Numbered from the stretch's first letter, positions 1-11,672 are shown. The stretch is DNA of 64,000 nucleotides from Varroa destructor (GCF_002443255.2 NW_019211454.1:9508248-9572247); one strand, 5' to 3'. The notes: generated by a model not told the origin, from the letters alone. A program made the numbers and translations.

Positions 1-722
1 CACTAATGCAGATAAACAGGGACTCGTTCACGGTTTCGGTATAGTTTGCGCATCGCGTCCTCGATAGCAGGTGAGATCACAGACGCGACGCTTCAGACAA
101 TAACGCTGTTTGCAGGTTATTATCACACGATTAGTAAGTATATCTACAGTTACCAACAACGGTCATTGACGTTGTCGTGGCGCGACTTTTGTCGTTATGG
201 CCGCTTATGCAGCTGCGTTCGCAGCTGAGGACAATGAAGTCTTCGGTTATCTATTGTTACTTGAAGCATCGACGTAGCATACATCGTGTAAAATGTGCCA
301 GGCCACAGACGACCACTGGCCAAAACAAATAGATTAGTTAGGAAGGTGTTACAGGTCGTCTTTGTTCTATGGAAATAGAGATTGGCGGTGCAACCTAAAA
401 GGTAGCACATTGTATGTGTATCCTAATAAGCGTCTTATGATGAAGCTGACGTTGATAAACACTCGATCATGACAATACGTATAAATAGCAAAGTAATCAC
501 ACTGCCCAAATAACCCACAACACTTCAGACGTATTTAGAAATATACGCAAAAAGAATAATTTCGCAGAACCGTACGCAGACTTCGGATTAATTACTGTCC
601 GTTCCACCCGACCAGTTTCGAAGGCTGCGAATCTACGCTACTTCAGATGCTTGACCGAATAATTTAGGCCAACCTTTTATTGCTGAACTGTTGCTAACCT
701 GCTTTGCATTGTGGGGTTTCAG
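1..722. other. Upstream region or intron before the first gene
   Basis: No convincing coding frame is visible here. The stretch ends at a good 3' splice site: a pyrimidine-rich run followed by TTTCAG at about 717-722. It is therefore probably the end of an intron, or the promoter plus first intron, of the gene that follows. A TATA-like sequence lies inside it at about 480. Confidence 0.4.
480..487 (+). promoter_or_regulatory. TATA-box-like sequence upstream of the 638-aa gene
   Basis: The sequence reads TATAAATA, a canonical TATA match, about 450 bp before the proposed start codon. Transcription from here followed by a short first intron ending at 722 would give a spliced 5' leader. TATA matches are common by chance in AT-rich DNA and no clear initiator element was found, so this is weak support. 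Confidence 0.15.
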
Positions 723-936
723 GTGGAATCCTGCTTTCTCTTGGATCTGCCACGGCAGATATCATGAAGATTGCCACTTCCTGAGTACCACCGGCTGAAT
801 AGGTGTCCTGTACCAGTTGCATGACTGCTCCGAGCCAACGATCAGCAAACTGCCATTTGCAGTCATAGGAAACAATTCAACATCAACGACAACAAAAAAA
901 ATAGGAGGGAAAAATCACACGCACCTACAAATCGCG

Positions 937-2853
937 ATGGATTACTACGATCGTTCAGTTAGTCGGGCCCGCGGCCGACTGATCGCATCTAGACAAGCCT
1001 TCTTCGAACAGGTGGCTTGTCCCCAGTCTGCGCGAAATGGCCCAGACCCTAACATGAACATCACAAATCTGGTCGACGAAAAACTCGAAAAATTTACCCG
1101 CTCCACGCAGGAGGCAACGAAGAACCTCGCAAAATCTACACCCGACCTAACGGCGCTCGAGGAGAACGCCAATATTAGGGTGAGTCAGCATCTATCCAAA
1201 TCGCGCGGCAACTTGAACCAGACATTCGACAGTTCGCTATTCGTTCCACAACGTAATAGTGCCACTGTCACCGAGCTGGACAATCCCGGTTCAGTATCAG
1301 CTAGCAAATCGTTCAGTTCCTACTTCACCCACAAAAAGCCACCACTTCCACCAAAAAAGCCCTCATCTCCTCCACCGCCTACACCTGTCAGAGATTTTAG
1401 CAATGGCGGCAATAAGGAAAACCGAGAACCGTCTGTGATCGGCCAGACTCAAGCTAATTATACTCAGACAACAACGCCTTTGGGGGCAGCAGTAGGAGCT
1501 AATAGTATTAATACCAGCAGCTGCAAGATATCGGAATTCGATCGTATCGTCAACTCGATTAAATCCACGGACACATATCGCCGATACAAAAATCATCCAT
1601 TGCTTGCCCAGCCACCGGATATGCGTCGACGCAGTAAGAGTCTCGGTTTCCTGGAATTCGACGAAGACGACAACTGGATACTGCCGGTTTCAGCAAAGGT
1701 GTCCGTTGAGCCGGTGTTTCCTGAACTCAGCGAACGTTCCGTGTCAACGACCCATCTTGCCAAAAAGTCGGGCAGCTCAGTGGGTGCCGGTGGTTCATCG
1801 GAGGATGGAGGCGCTAGCGGCACAACCGATGATGAAGATGACGTCCCTATTCCGTGCAATCGCTTGACAGCAGCTAAATCCGAGTATGAGCTACGAGTTG
1901 AAAAATCTCTTAAAAACCTCAACCTGCCCGATTGGTACACGAAGTCGAGCCGGCCGTCAAGCCGGGCGTCGATTTTGTCTGGTCGTGGCACACCTGCCAT
2001 GTCTAGTGAGCGATTCATCCGTAATCGACCTGATTATGAGTCGTTCCGTAGCGTCCACTCGACGACGAGTGCAAGCGGAGCCCCGAAACGAGATATATCC
2101 ATCTTTAGAACGACAACGCCGTCCTGGAGGAGCTTCAGCTCGATTCGTAGGAGCAGTCCGCCGACGCCAAACTCCGAAGCCGAACATGAGAGTATGGAAA
2201 AAACTCAGAACTGGATCAACTCTCAACACTCTACTATCTCCGACTTACATCACGATCAGACTGCGCAGCAACATCGAGCACAGCAACAAACCACAACGCG
2301 GCACAATTCGTCCAGACGAATTCCGGCGACGACATGCGCATCCACAACAACAATGAACCCACCCTATACGGGTTGGCGAAGGACCTGCGAGGTCGGAGTA
2401 TCTTCTCCTTTCGAGACCCGCCGAACAAAGGACTTTGGCAGTTCGGACAGCACTGAGTATTCGTCGTCCTTTGAAGAGAAACGCTATGGCAGTGAACGCT
2501 ACTCGTTTGTGCAGGCCGTCAACAACTCGGTTCTTTCCGAAGATCAGCAAAGCTATCTTGAGACGAGCTTTGATTCATCTGCTCTGCTTACCTCAGAAGT
2601 TTACCATGACAAGATGTGGATAGAGACTTCCCTCATCTCGCGGCCTGTCGAAGGCGGTTTCCAGAAGACCGATTTTCACGAGACAACTTACAGGGAAGGG
2701 AACTTCCCAAATAATGACTATTCGGATTCGTTTAGTGTGTTCGAAAAACGTGAACAACGACATCCTGATGTGGTCTATAATAACAAGGAAGCTCCTCCAC
2801 GACCCACGACACACCATCCCTTTTCGGGAGGACTTCTCGAGGCGATCGTGTAA
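937..2853 (+). CDS. Large disordered Ser/Thr/Pro-rich protein, probable adaptor or scaffold, function unknown
   Basis: This 638-codon frame has no intron inside it and is the one unmistakable coding region in the left part of the window. I chose the ATG at 937 because it has an excellent context (GCGATGG); the frame extends upstream only to a TGA at 796 and has no other in-frame ATG. The start of the protein (MDYYDRSVSRARGRL) is basic. A proline run at residues 135-151 (PPLPPKK then SPPPPTP) looks like an SH3 or EVH1 ligand. RRRSKSL at 230-236 resembles a basophilic-kinase or 14-3-3 site. An acidic patch spans about 289-305. A motif around residues 328-334 (LNLPDWY) is the most globular-looking segment. 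The rest is Ser/Thr/Gln-rich with RSSPPTP-type sites. There is no signal peptide, membrane segment or catalytic motif. A cytoplasmic signalling or cytoskeletal adaptor is an inference; the family was not recognised. Upstream exons coding for an N-terminal extension cannot be excluded. Confidence 0.85.
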   Translation: MDYYDRSVSRARGRLIASRQAFFEQVACPQSARNGPDPNMNITNLVDEKLEKFTRSTQEATKNLAKSTPDLTALEENANIRVSQHLSKSRGNLNQTFDSSLFVPQRNSATVTELDNPGSVSASKSFSSYFTHKKPPLPPKKPSSPPPPTPVRDFSNGGNKENREPSVIGQTQANYTQTTTPLGAAVGANSINTSSCKISEFDRIVNSIKSTDTYRRYKNHPLLAQPPDMRRRSKSLGFLEFDEDDNWILPVSAKVSVEPVFPELSERSVSTTHLAKKSGSSVGAGGSSEDGGASGTTDDEDDVPIPCNRLTAAKSEYELRVEKSLKNLNLPDWYTKSSRPSSRASILSGRGTPAMSSERFIRNRPDYESFRSVHSTTSASGAPKRDISIFRTTTPSWRSFSSIRRSSPPTPNSEAEHESMEKTQNWINSQHSTISDLHHDQTAQQHRAQQQTTTRHNSSRRIPATTCASTTTMNPPYTGWRRTCEVGVSSPFETRRTKDFGSSDSTEYSSSFEEKRYGSERYSFVQAVNNSVLSEDQQSYLETSFDSSALLTSEVYHDKMWIETSLISRPVEGGFQKTDFHETTYREGNFPNNDYSDSFSVFEKREQRHPDVVYNNKEAPPRPTTHHPFSGGLLEAIV

Positions 2854-3017
2854 CTGTCGTCCGCGGTACCAGCAGAACAAGACGGCTCTCCCGGTTACCA
2901 GAAAACAAGCAGCCGTGCATTATATTTAGAGAATCGAATAAGGCCCACTGGAAATCCGGTCATCGTAGTTCCCGTAGCCAACCAGTAATCTCGCCACCAT
3001 TACATACGCGATGAGCG

Positions 3018-3067
3018 CTCCTTAGAAAAACATCCGCCTGGGAAAACGCGGATGTTTTTCTAAGGAG
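3018..3067 (+). repeat. Perfect 20-bp inverted repeat (hairpin) in the 3' UTR
   Basis: The left arm at 3018-3037 (CTCCTTAGAAAAACATCCGC) is matched exactly by its reverse complement at 3048-3067, with a 10-nt spacer between them. The hairpin starts 165 bp after the stop codon. It could be an RNA element controlling message stability, localisation or translation, or the remnant of a fold-back insertion. Confidence 0.9.
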
Positions 3068-3866
3068 TGGCTTTTCTTATTCTGTTATTTTTTTTGTTGT
3101 TTTCTCGAAACCTGGGCGGCCGTACTGCGACTTCTTCGGGACCCACAGATCGACCTACATGAAGATCGTGGAAAAGGAAACAGGCACTGTGTATTTGCCG
3201 CACATATATATACAAGAAAAATTGCTGACCACCATGACGATAATGATAAAAATTATCTGTACCCCCTACTAGAAAGTAGCCACGGTGCAGCTTGCTTGAA
3301 AGCGGAAAAAAAGATTAACAGAACGGATCGCGCCGTCTCTACGCGAATGCGCTGACAAAGAACGCCACTGCTAAGTCTTCGATTGATGTAAAAACAGGCG
3401 GGCATTTTATGTCCGCGGCGGCAAATACGTTTACTAGAGAATTACGGAGAGACGAAGACGAAGAAGCGAAAATGTACCCAACTTGACATGGCTATAGTCT
3501 TTAAGTGATTCGTATAACAAAAGACAATGGATGAACTAATAATTCAATATTAACTATGTGGATTGTTTCTGGACGCTACTATACCACAGCATTGTTGAAT
3601 GTTGATGATGGCGTTGATTGCAAATATCGACTCTTTGTTTTTAAGTCAGTATACAGTATCGACGTAAAACTGTTTCATTGGGGTTGATTAACTTTGTGGC
3701 AAAAACCCTATATAGGCACATGGGATACATGTGGTCTAGCAGGACTACGGCTTCAATTAACAATAAACCGAGTTCATAGACTGTGAAGAAAAGTAGAAAT
3801 AACTAGCTAAATAAATATACGTCTATGAAAATCTTTTCAAACGTATAACCCAGCCCCTAACCTGGC

Positions 3867-3886
3867 GACCCACGCGTTAGTGGGTC
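3867..3886 (+). repeat. Short hairpin in the 3' UTR
   Basis: GACCCAC at 3867-3873 pairs with GTGGGTC at 3880-3886 across a 6-nt loop. It is GC-rich compared with its surroundings and is the second stem in the presumed 3' UTR. Confidence 0.5.
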
Positions 3887-4066
3887 ATGTACAGAAGAGA
3901 AAAATGCGATATAATATGCAAATATTTATAAATATACGAACCGACGTCAGAAAAGAGCATATTACTCCGTTACCCAGTGGAACAGTGAAATAAATAAATT
4001 TATATATAAGTCACGAAATAAAGCCGAGTATTTATAATCGAGCAAATATTAGTTTATTAGTAGTAC

Positions 4067-4072
4067 AATAAA
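4067..4072 (+). promoter_or_regulatory. Polyadenylation signal AATAAA
   Basis: This is the last of three AATAAA hexamers downstream of the 638-aa frame (the others start at 3762 and 4017). It is the most likely end of the longest transcript, though an upstream signal may be preferred. Confidence 0.35.
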
Positions 4073-4090
4073 GCGAGGGTGAAGTGGAAA

Positions 4091-6248
4091 AATTTTCCGT
4101 TAAAAAAGCCATCAGCATCTCAGAAAGAGGGTAACGATACTCACCATGACATCGCGCCAAGTTTGCCTGTACACGAAACGCATATACAGAATGTATCAAA
4201 AGCCTCTTGTCAAATTTGAAAACCTTCTCTTCGAAATTTTGAAGGTTACTTATAATATATATATATATATATATATATGGAGGCCATTACCGTTTTTCTT
4301 CCCATATGTTACTGCCACCACACTACAGATATTAGTCACGACTATTCGTTGTTGTGTATCGGTTTGCAATGCGATTCTGGTAGATAGTCCTGCACGATCA
4401 TCTCCTTCGCGTCGTCATTACCTGGCAGGACGATGGCTAGCTGTCGATCTCTCCTTATATCTACGTGTCTGCGTTACGCTATAGATCGGGATCAGCGGCC
4501 ATACAAGCCGAACCCAGACTAGAAAACAGCACTCCACAACGCTATCCACCTGCGTGAGCACCGACGGCAATGACGGAGATTCTTAGCAGTTTCCTTTTGG
4601 CAAAGGAAAAGAAGAGGCACAATTGAATGAGGGGTGGATACAGTGATGAATGGACGGACACAGGGAGATGGACAACGTAAAAAAAAGAGAATAAGGTATA
4701 AAATCAGGCAAGACAGCAACAGACATCAAGAAATACTCAGGAAACGAACAACAAACGTAGAAAAAGACGTCGCATAGCAGCGATAATAGCGCTAGTCATT
4801 AAACAACAGCAATCAGGTGCAAGGAGCATTAAATACAAAAAAAAAAAACACAATATCAGACGAAAGCAGAGCGGCTCGATATGCATGTCGTTATCTCTCG
4901 CCGTACTGAAGGCTTCGAATGTACCAATGGTGGCGATGACCGTCGAAGTCATAGCAGTGATATAATTTCCACCACTCCAACGGCCTATGGTATCGATAGT
5001 GCCAAAAGCGTAGGGTGCCTTAAGGAGAATCGCATTGATTCGCCATGACTTGGGTTGATTTACCTTCTTGACTGCGGCGCGAAAATGGCCACTCGAAAAG
5101 TTGCTATAATTGGCTGATTTAGACAGGGAAATAGCAAAAAAGATGGACCATTTCGTTCTTGTTGGAATTGCTATTGGGGGCCCGTTTGATCGCCAAAGGG
5201 ATCAGTCACTTTACTTCACCCGAGTTCTCTCCAGTCACTCGCGGAGTTGAATGGATCGAAAATCGCCCAATACACTCAAGTAGTGAGCGGCCATGTGAAG
5301 TAGAGGGTCGTGCGGATCTTTCAGGGGAGCAACAGCTACAGGTGCATGCTTGATACACATCGTCAGTTTCGAATTTGCAGCGGTGGCAGCGTGAGGCCCC
5401 TTTCCATCGTCGCTTGTTGAGGCGTGCTGCTTATTTCACTGCTTTGTGGTCATCATCAATACAACCCCCTCTCGTTGCCATATGGCCGCGTTCAACTGAT
5501 GAGTCCGGCTGGTGATTGCGTCTGAAGTCAATGGATTGGTCGGTTACTCGATGTGATATCAGGGTTTTGTTACAACTGTGTACAATATATGATAAATTTT
5601 GACTTGATTTTGCCAAGCAGGTTCGCATACGACTGTTCAAAAGTGGAAACAGCAACAGCAGTAAGCTTCGAAGTTACACAAATTTCCAGCCATCTTGTGA
5701 CATCGCACCGTGGTGCAAACTACGATTACGGAAAGATGGCCGCGAGCTCTTCGCGACCGTCTTTGTGAAAATGATCTGTTCGAAAGGGGTGTACACGGGT
5801 GTAACTCCCTGTGTCCCCATCTATGCACACAAGGTATACCTGGCCTCCTTGGTTTAATCGTACATACTGTCAATGGCAAGGCTTGTGTTAGCAAACCCGG
5901 GCTAAATCGTTGTTGCCCAAACTAGCTATTGATATGGATATACGTGTGGTAACAAAGAGACTGTAATTAATTAGCCATCTCTAAGCATGCACAAGCCTGG
6001 AAGCACAATAACGACAAATTTTTGTGCTATCCACAGCAGTTATACACGCTCAACGAGCGTTCAGTCTATGATGAGGTAGTTGCCATAGAAATGGAAGTAG
6101 TCTGCCGTCATTTGGTACCTAAGGAAGGACAGATGTTACCGAATTAAGGTAACCGTAAAATATATGCAAATTCATCCGGCTGAACTAAAAAAGAAGCATT
6201 TTGTAATAAAATACAAATAGGTCAATTTCATATGATATTTGCTCTGAG
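4091..6248. other. Intergenic or intronic stretch, no gene recognised
   Basis: I see no convincing coding frame. The stretch holds a short (TA)n microsatellite at about 4255-4278, preceded by a small inverted repeat (AACCTTC/GAAGGTT). Confidence 0.4.
4255..4278. repeat. (TA)n microsatellite
   Basis: This is an uninterrupted run of about 12 TA dinucleotides in non-coding DNA. Confidence 0.85.
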
Positions 6249-6364
6249 AAAATTGAAGGTCCTGCATGAAGATAAGAACAATCTTATCGATTCTTTCTTA
6301 GCGATTAAAAATGCTAAAATTAATAAAATAAATAGCAAAGTTACGAAACTAGTTTGTCAAATGG
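6249..6364 (+). CDS. Candidate internal exon, helical Lys/Asn-rich peptide, unknown
   Basis: A frame of 38 codons runs from a moderate splice acceptor (TTTGCTCTGAG at 6248) to a strong donor (ATGG then GTGAGT at 6365). The peptide includes LKVLHEDKNNLIDSFLAIKN and has the periodic hydrophobic pattern of an amphipathic helix. It would enter in phase 2 and leave in phase 1. No family is recognised and no partner exon is proven, so chance remains possible. Confidence 0.25.
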
Positions 6365-6370
6365 GTGAGT

Positions 6371-9300
6371 ACAGTCTAAACAAACCGCTCTATGTGTATC
6401 GAAAGTTAGAGTGCTACTTCACATTTCATCAATAATATTTAGATGAAAAGAAGCCTATAAATGATTATATATTATGGTATTTTAAACAGTTTCTGGCTGA
6501 CTGTGACATGCTAGCCATGAGTGGGTAACAGAGTAAGCAGACTAGAAAAATGACCGAATCTCATCAATAAGGCTCAACGATCGCTTACCTTAGCCTGTTT
6601 ATGTCGCCCAAATAGTTAAACGGTAAAAAAATCATAGGTTTAAAACCGGCTGTAATTATGAATGAACATGCCGTTATCGAATAGACCAAGCAAATACAAA
6701 TAAGTATCCCGTATGTGACGGGGTCGCTATTTAAGATAAAGTCCCTTTAGCAAACTAAAAGAAAGACGCTCGTCGATCATTCGTTAAAAGAGCATAATCA
6801 TGCCCTATACCCAGTAACAATGTTATGGAGGATGGGCTCATCGGGCCGAAGTAAAAGTAACAACATATTGCTCAACGGGCCCGAACGGTTTCTCACGCAA
6901 CTCACAGAAAATACTACCGTGCTTTTGCGTACTTTCGTAGGACAATGCAACGAGTATATGGATTGGCTGCAAGACCGCGATAACAACAATAACTATGTTA
7001 TTACAGGTCGATAAGCAAACAAATAAATAAATAATCATGAATTATGTGAAGTAAACTTTTGACGAAGTACAGCTTGCAGAAAGCCGGCCAGGAGTAAACT
7101 CTGAGCCTTTTGTAGGCCCTGATCTTTTACCAATGTTGAGCCTTTTCGGAATTGATGGGTGACAGCAGGGTAACTGGAGCACCGACGATTTGTGCAACTA
7201 TGTCCCACACCCTAAATCAACAAGTACCCATTATAGGTAGTAGTGTCTTTTCTACTATAATAAAAAAAAAAACAGCAGCAGAGAACGGAAATGGTCGTAT
7301 TTATATGATGATTTTTCTTATGTTTTGTTTATGTTGTGAGTGTAGGAGCTTCTTTGATTGGAACTGGAACCAGGCAGCACGAAAAGGCTACGTCGGTATG
7401 GAATTAAAAAAAAGGCATTATCGAGCTAGAGAATAATATAAGGTTTTGCTTAATTCGAATATAGTCAACGAACAGATGTGGTACTTTTCCTGTTGGGGGG
7501 GGGGGGGGGGGGGACTATGAATCAATAATAAGACATGCCTCAGGTCTTTTCTGTAAAAATTACACAGAAGGTCATGTAAGTAGGACCCAGATTATTCGTT
7601 GGCTTGCCTTTAATGCTATGATCCCGATATTACGTATATAGGACATTATAGAATCGAACAAGCGGCTTGGCAATATATGGAAACCTGATGTGTGTTTCGT
7701 CTAGTGAAGGCTTGTGCTGTTTCTGCACTTTACACTTCCCAAAATCCCGGTAAAAAGGCTCCTTTGGTCTGTATCTGCAGAATAATTATTTGTTTATAGC
7801 CTATTTGTAGACCTACCTTGGCAGTCGCGACGGTTTCATTCAAGGCCATCATTGTACTGCATCTCCTTTTTGTATTACCGCTCTACTGTATACATACGTG
7901 TCTTGATACAGCTGCGTCGATACATGAAGTTCGTATAATAAATCAGCTCATGGTGTTAGCATTTTAATTCGTTTCTTTTTCTTCTAACCAATAGCATAAC
8001 CCGGTGTGTGTTAAGGCCAAAACCGATTCACTACCATTCACCACCTTTCGGCCCGTTCTATCTACGGCTCTCTAGTACTACCTCAATATGTCAAAATGTA
8101 CATGTTTTGCCCTTTGTTAGATACTCAGTTATAAACGGCCATCACAGTATAACAACAGCTGCTGCACCGACCGCTGACAGAGCACGAAGTACTCAGTCGA
8201 CGATAGAAGTACACGCATGCTCATGACGATGCTTTCTGGACTTTTTTTTTTCCATTCCTTTCCTGATGGCTCATTGCTGCTTGCTCGCTTCTTCCTCCGC
8301 CGTCCACCTTGAAATGCTTTGCGTCCAGGACCCAATGACGATACAAAAGCTGCACTCGCGCACTGACAGAGCACAACAACGCTGCCTGCAAGGAACTAAG
8401 GCCGAATAAAAGGCAAAGACTAGCAAGAAAGTTTTTACCATAAGCTCCGCTACGAGCTCATAGCCGTTAAGCCAAGACCCGCGCCTTTGCTAGGAGCTAG
8501 ACGAAGCTGGCGGGCCATTTGAGCACCGGAGGGCGTCGACGAAACCCAGTTATTTGGAAGTAGGTGGTATGGATAAGACCAATCTCCAGTCTAAGGGACC
8601 TCTTCCTACTATAAGGCATATTTGCTGTAGGTTAAAGGCGTTGTCGCTATCGTAGTAACTACACGCGCTTCTGGCGACTCTTGCTATTGTCCGTGCCTCC
8701 TGCGTCGTCATCATTCGATCGGGGCGAGAGACAAACACAGACTTTTGTCTGAAGACAGCTCAGCCGAGCTGAGCTGATTTCGATTCTGACCTAGTGGTTA
8801 TGGCGGCAGCTGTCGCGAGAACCAACAGAATGAATCTTTTCATCCGACTGGCTAAGACGCTTCTGGCTCGCAAATCGATGAGATGATGGCAACATCGCCG
8901 CTGCTCTTAGCTTAACAGACAATTGCCACTGTTATTGCTAAGAACATGCATTGAGGTCGAATGCGGAAAGATGGTAGGGGTGGACAGCCCGACCCTGGGT
9001 GAAAACACTGCTCCCAATCGCCGCCGTTAACGTAACACAGCAGCGTTCAACATATAATCTCCTCTGTATCGTCAAGAGAGAGGAACGGAGAAACGGGGTA
9101 ATTACCAAAGCCCATACCCCAGTGCATATATACAGTAGTTCTCGTCGTAATATTAGTGCATCTAAACAAAGACATTACCCTTCGCGCACCGAATCCGTCC
9201 TGTGCGTGACCGGTGTCAGGGCGCTGAGAAGACTTTGTTCACTATCGTCATCTGGGCGTCATCAGGAGAATGAATGGTGACACCTTCACGATTTGTACGA

Positions 9301-11514
9301 TGCGTCGTTTTTATTCAACTTGGAAAGACAGAAACAGAGATCCGAATAAAAGATGGCTAAAGATATATTTAGTTCGAAACTATGAAATTAGTCAGCGTCA
9401 ATACTAATAATAGCAGAAGCAAAGGCAAAAGTTAGTCTCTGGTACCGGTCATTCGTTCCACTCTAGATAAAGTTTCCTAAGACCGAACACCAACCAGTGG
9501 ACATCTCCAGCGCCTACGAGCCCAGATAAATGACATGTTCAAGCGCCTATATATAAGCAGGCTCACTAATTTTCATGAATGATGCTTCGTGCCGATGAAG
9601 CGGCTGGAAAATAAACAAACCCGGGGCCGATCGTATATCGCCCTGCTCGCAGTTGCGTATTGTGATGTGACGTTTTCAGAAGTGGACGGCCGAGATTCGA
9701 CGCTTCACCAAGTTGTTCTACATTGCTTATATTGGGCAATGATGAGTAAGGTTTGATTGAACGCTAAGAACTGTAAATGGACGGTAAACTATGGCTTTTA
9801 TGCGTTGTGACTGTGGCGTTTAGATATTGCTAGGTTACAAAGAAGATGCCTGTGGACGATTATCAAGTAACGAGAGAATGTGCCAACGATCGGTAGAGGC
9901 AGAAGCAAGCCAATGGCAAATAGCTGACAGATCGGAGACCGCGATGAGCGGTAGGCAACGTGTGTGTGAAACGAATGTAAAATGGACGTATTCGGTTTAG
10001 CCCAACGGCATCGATGGACCTGGGATTGTAGGCTGTTACTTGCTGTTACTAGCAGAGGTTTAGCTTTCTTTATTTATATAAAAATGAAAATGATGTATAT
10101 ATTTCAATTCCTAGTATACGATGTTTGACGGGGAATGCGCCTTATGAAATGTTGAATATAATATGCTCGAAATGAGGGATTTAGTTATTATCCTTATCAT
10201 TATATATATATTTTTTGTGCTTTAAACTAGCCTGGACTAGGCGTAATAATATGACTTTCTACATGTAGTCGATTTTTTGACGGATTCACTTCCCGAAGAA
10301 GCAGCTTATTGCAATTTGACTGGTAGAGGTACAAATCTCAACAAACCGCTTATTCCTGAAATAACAATTGTATTTCTTTTAATAATTTAATTATTTTTTA
10401 TGTAAAATTTGCTACGACTTAAAATTACAAAATTTAATTAAGTAGGCATTTGTAAATTACTTAATTGTAAACCTATTTGGCATTTGGAGTGTTACGTTCT
10501 GCAGCACTGTTATCGGACATAACTCGTAGGATACTACGGCTGGCACGATCTAGCTCATAGTCATTTTATGCTAACTAATCTTGGAGGTAAACCCCTTAAG
10601 CCACGTCTCAATGTGGAGCAAAACATACAATAGCACCTTGTTTAACAGGATTTGTCTAGCAAAGTGTAACGGCTAACCGGCAGATTGATAAACGTGTCCC
10701 GCTAAAAAGCGTTTCCACCTAATTATCGAAAGTAACTTGCGTATGCAGTAGATTCTAACTAGGTCAAACAGGATACGTAGCGGTCCATTTCGCATTTTTC
10801 AATCTAAATTTCAAGCAGAGAGCATAGGTTTGTTTGTAGAACAGCCACTAAAATAACGACACCCGCATCTGCAGTTCTATAATCGACATATACCATACAC
10901 CAGGTATTATTAAAAATAGAACATTTATAATATCAACAAAACCTCGACGAAGAAGCTTTGCGGAATTTCCAAGTTGAGCGGACGTTTTTCACCGAATACG
11001 TAAACTTTATTGGAAGCTATATATTCCGTTAGCTTTTCTACCTTTAGCAAATAGAGTTAACAAAACAGCCAACAAAGAAAACGATCCATAGGACCTAGCG
11101 ATGAACTGGGAACATCAAAAAGCAATTCGAACAGTTAGAGATCAGAAATTTAGACCCCCTTCTTGTGGCTCCGCGCGATGCCAACAGATCTATACTACCG
11201 CGATATTGATTGTCATTCCACGTGCACTCGAGCCCTGCTTTGTCCTATTCAGCTGATACTGGGGCATGAGCCAGGCCGGATGCACCTAAATAATTCGATG
11301 CATGGCCTTGTTTTGGGCGGCGAACAGGGATAAAATATTCGCTGCCGCGAATGTGTCCTCATTGTTCATTCACAGGCTACGAATGTCAAAGGCTGTGCGG
11401 CCCACAAAGTGTTAAAATACTCAGCTCAGCATTGGATTATACCATTCTGCACGTGTCACAAGGCGTATACGAAATTAGAAGTGCCTGTTTTCTTTATGTT
11501 TTTCATTTGGACAG
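6371..11514. other. Gene-poor stretch, mostly AT-rich
   Basis: No gene is recognised. It contains a 19-base G run at 7495-7513. A GC-richer patch at about 8.2-8.9 kb has short coding-like frames on both strands; one is a frame following a long pyrimidine tract that ends in a CAG acceptor at about 8329. None has a recognisable product. Confidence 0.4.
7495..7513 (+). repeat. Homopolymer run of 19 G
   Basis: An unbroken G tract sits in otherwise AT-rich DNA. Such runs are unusual, may form quadruplexes and are prone to length errors in assemblies. Confidence 0.9.
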
Positions 11515-11604
11515 ATCGAGCCTCGCTTCATGGCCGAACTCTTCTACAAAAGAAAATAACACATTTACCATTGACGCAACACAAGTTCGACGCTAATCAA
11601 TTTG
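11515..11604 (+). CDS. Candidate 30-codon cassette exon, unknown
   Basis: Both ends have strong splice signals. The acceptor has a long pyrimidine tract (TTTTCTTTATGTTTTTCATT) before GGACAG at 11514, and the donor is TTTG followed by the perfect GTAAGT at 11605. The 90-nt interval is fully open in the frame that enters and leaves in phase 1, so skipping it would keep the reading frame. The peptide includes RASLHGRTLLQKKITHLPL. A second frame is also open but stops at 11596. No homology is recognised. Confidence 0.35.
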
Positions 11605-11672
11605 GTAAGTCTGTAGATATTTTTCTAATTAGTTAGGGGGTCTACTTTTTCATTCGGCAGTGGACGCGCATC

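Larger units (their letters stand above)
2854..4090 (+). other. Probable 3' UTR and polyadenylation region of the 638-aa gene
   Basis: The 1.2 kb after the stop codon is AT-rich and lacks any open frame of note. AATAAA occurs at 3762-3767, 4017-4022 and 4067-4072, so the transcript most likely ends shortly after one of these. It also holds a perfect 20-bp hairpin (3018-3067) and a smaller one (3867-3886). The true cleavage site cannot be set from sequence alone. Confidence 0.45.

Noticed and set aside
817..936. N-terminal extension of the 638-aa protein from a TTG at 817
   Set aside because: TTG is not a normal eukaryotic start and the first in-frame ATG at 937 has an excellent context.
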